Below are positions 63,185-64,000 of a stretch of DNA of 64,000 bases, in pieces. The stretch spans positions 62,001-126,000 of the forward strand of contig JBFWOF010000006.1 of assembly GCA_050250665.1 (NCBI GenBank), read 5' to 3'. The notes beneath the pieces are model-generated. The model worked only from the letters and a program-made list of their open reading frames with translations, had not been told where the DNA came from and made no database searches. The DNA comes from JADKFD01 sp050250665. GTDB taxonomy: Bacteria > Pseudomonadota > Gammaproteobacteria > Xanthomonadales > SZUA-5. Numbering within the stretch: position 1 is the first letter of the stretch; every line of letters begins with the position of its first letter. The position numbers and the translations under genes were made by a program.

Positions 63185-64000
63185 ATGAATAGTGGCTCAC
63201 TTGGTGCGGAGGGCGATGAAGGGGAGCCGAGGCTGCTCTTGGCGGAAGAGCTGTATTCGCGAACTTCGGAGAAGTGGGCGCGGTGCCAGCTAGAGGAGTT
63301 GCGGGCGGACATCGCGGAGATGGACGTTGATGTTCCGGAGGAGGTGAGATGCGCACTTGCCAAGGCGTCTGAAGGGTCGGATTTCGGGTATTCCACAGAT
63401 CAGTCCTGGGGCTGGCCTCTACGTGTTCGGACTGCCTTTGAAACATGGGCCCGAGCTAGGAGTGGTATATGTGTGGATCCTGATGACGTCGTGGTCTTGG
63501 GGCAGGCCATGCAGGGAGTATGCTGTTCCATACTTGCGTTTACAGATCCTGGCGATTCGATTGTTGTTCAAGACCCCGTCTATGGCTCGATTGTACAAGC
63601 AGTGACGCGACTCGGTCGTAGGCTCGTGCGAATTCCAGTCTACGACACAGGCAGGCTGGAACTTGAGGCATTGTCGCGTCGGAATCTCCGAGAAGTTCGA
63701 GCGGTCATTCTGTGCAATCCGCATAATCCAACTGGTGGCATCCTCACTCAGTGCGAAATGCTTGAGATCGGGCGGGCTGCGATCGAGCGCGGGTGGATCA
63801 TAATATCCGATGAGGTTCATCAAGACTTTATCTACCCACCTAACGAGCATATCTCGGTCTGTGATGGGCGGAATCCGGCGAGGCACCTGAGCGTTGCCAT
63901 CACATCTGCCGCAAAAACGTTTAATTTTCCCGGGTTGAAGTGTGCTGTAGCTATCTTCGGGTCAAGACCGATGCGGGACAGATTCGGCTCTTTACCTTCG
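63185..64000 (+). CDS. MalY/PatB-type PLP enzyme (C-S lyase or aminotransferase), partial
   Basis: Frame open to the window edge (272 residues seen of a usual ~390). It is a fold-type-I PLP enzyme of the class I/II aminotransferase group. Near the start SEKWARCQLEELRADIAEMD (KW...ADMDF in PatB), then GQAMQGVCCSILAFTDPGDS, VVQDPVYGS, CNPHNPTGG, ISDEVHQDF and SAAKTFNFPGLKCAVA with the PLP lysine. The HNPTG, SDE(I/V)H-x-D and K-T-F-N-x-x-G-L blocks mark cystathionine beta-lyases of the MalY/PatB type, which split cysteine S-conjugates. The ATG at 63185 follows the editing gene by 9 bases with GAGGGG upstream, so it is in the same operon. Confidence 0.85.
   Translation, partial: MNSGSLGAEGDEGEPRLLLAEELYSRTSEKWARCQLEELRADIAEMDVDVPEEVRCALAKASEGSDFGYSTDQSWGWPLRVRTAFETWARARSGICVDPDDVVVLGQAMQGVCCSILAFTDPGDSIVVQDPVYGSIVQAVTRLGRRLVRIPVYDTGRLELEALSRRNLREVRAVILCNPHNPTGGILTQCEMLEIGRAAIERGWIIISDEVHQDFIYPPNEHISVCDGRNPARHLSVAITSAAKTFNFPGLKCAVAIFGSRPMRDRFGSLPS

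Larger units (their letters stand above)
51472..64000 (+). mobile_element. Tn7-like transposon (Tn6022/AbaR-like), right end outside window
   Basis: The element interrupts comM at the glycine-rich codons. The first likely base is 51472 (TGACAATTGGCAG...) if the five bases ACCGG (51467-51471) are the target duplication; this is inferred because the other end is not seen. Near the end the motif GACAA...AGTTGC occurs at 51473-51493 and again, with wider spacing, at 51522-51550, which may be transposase binding sites. Genes in order are tnsA, tnsB, tnsC, tniQ and tnsE, then cargo. Base composition is visibly lower in GC than the host part. No matching second half of comM is found up to 64000. Confidence 0.88.

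Overview
The window is a high-GC chromosomal segment with mostly host-like genes from 1 to about 51470, followed by a visibly more AT-rich block from about 51472 to the end that is a Tn7-like transposon with cargo. Gene content suggests a gammaproteobacterium of the Xanthomonadales/Lysobacterales type. The pointers are a TIGR02999-type ECF sigma factor paired with a Ser/Thr kinase, many secreted repeat proteins ending in a short G-F-E tail, membrane TPR proteins with a W-rich N-terminus, and several families of intergenic palindromes. This placement is an inference; no rRNA is present to settle it.

Layout, 1-24800: the end of a DUF3422 protein, chromate transporter ChrA, a secreted G-F-E-tailed protein, an apolipoprotein N-acyltransferase with an extra C-terminal half, a palindrome cluster, a membrane-anchored protein, a secreted SGNH hydrolase, a PlsC-like acyltransferase, a PPK2 polyphosphate kinase, an M23-like protein, a bacterial voltage-gated sodium channel, a glycine-zipper protein, an SH3-domain secreted protein, a delta-60-repeat protein (G-F-E tail), a membrane TPR protein, a papain-like cysteine peptidase with an IPT domain and a LamG protein (G-F-E tail).

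24800-51470: a universal stress protein lies between fossils of an FG-GAP protein and a P-type ATPase. An ECF sigma, a receptor-like Ser/Thr kinase and a G-F-E-tailed exported protein form an apparent module. Then come two unknown cytosolic genes, a zinc-ribbon/TPR protein, a gutted Fic gene with a palindrome at the deletion scar, a HIT-PLD-helicase-DUF3427 fusion (candidate defence protein), an Hsp70-TPR fusion, a tRNA with anticodon CAU, a UPF0149 protein overlapping xthA, an aldehyde dehydrogenase, a tandem-repeat field, a large lamin-tail/Calx-beta surface protein and the 3' half of comM.

51472-64000: a Tn7-like element in order tnsA-tnsB-tnsC-tniQ-tnsE is inserted in comM, the same target and gene order as the Tn6022/AbaR elements of Acinetobacter. 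Its tnsC is broken by a 168-bp MITE-like insertion flanked by TTAA; removing the insert and one TTAA restores the reading frame exactly. After an IS3-family fragment comes a tightly coupled cargo operon: a cysteine-synthase-like PLP enzyme, a serine-acetyltransferase-like protein with an extra C-terminal domain, an EF-Tu/CysN-like GTPase, an AlaX-type aminoacyl-tRNA editing protein and a MalY/PatB-type C-S lyase or aminotransferase that runs off the window. This combination of sulfur-amino-acid enzymes with translation-type proteins is the best candidate for an undescribed system here.
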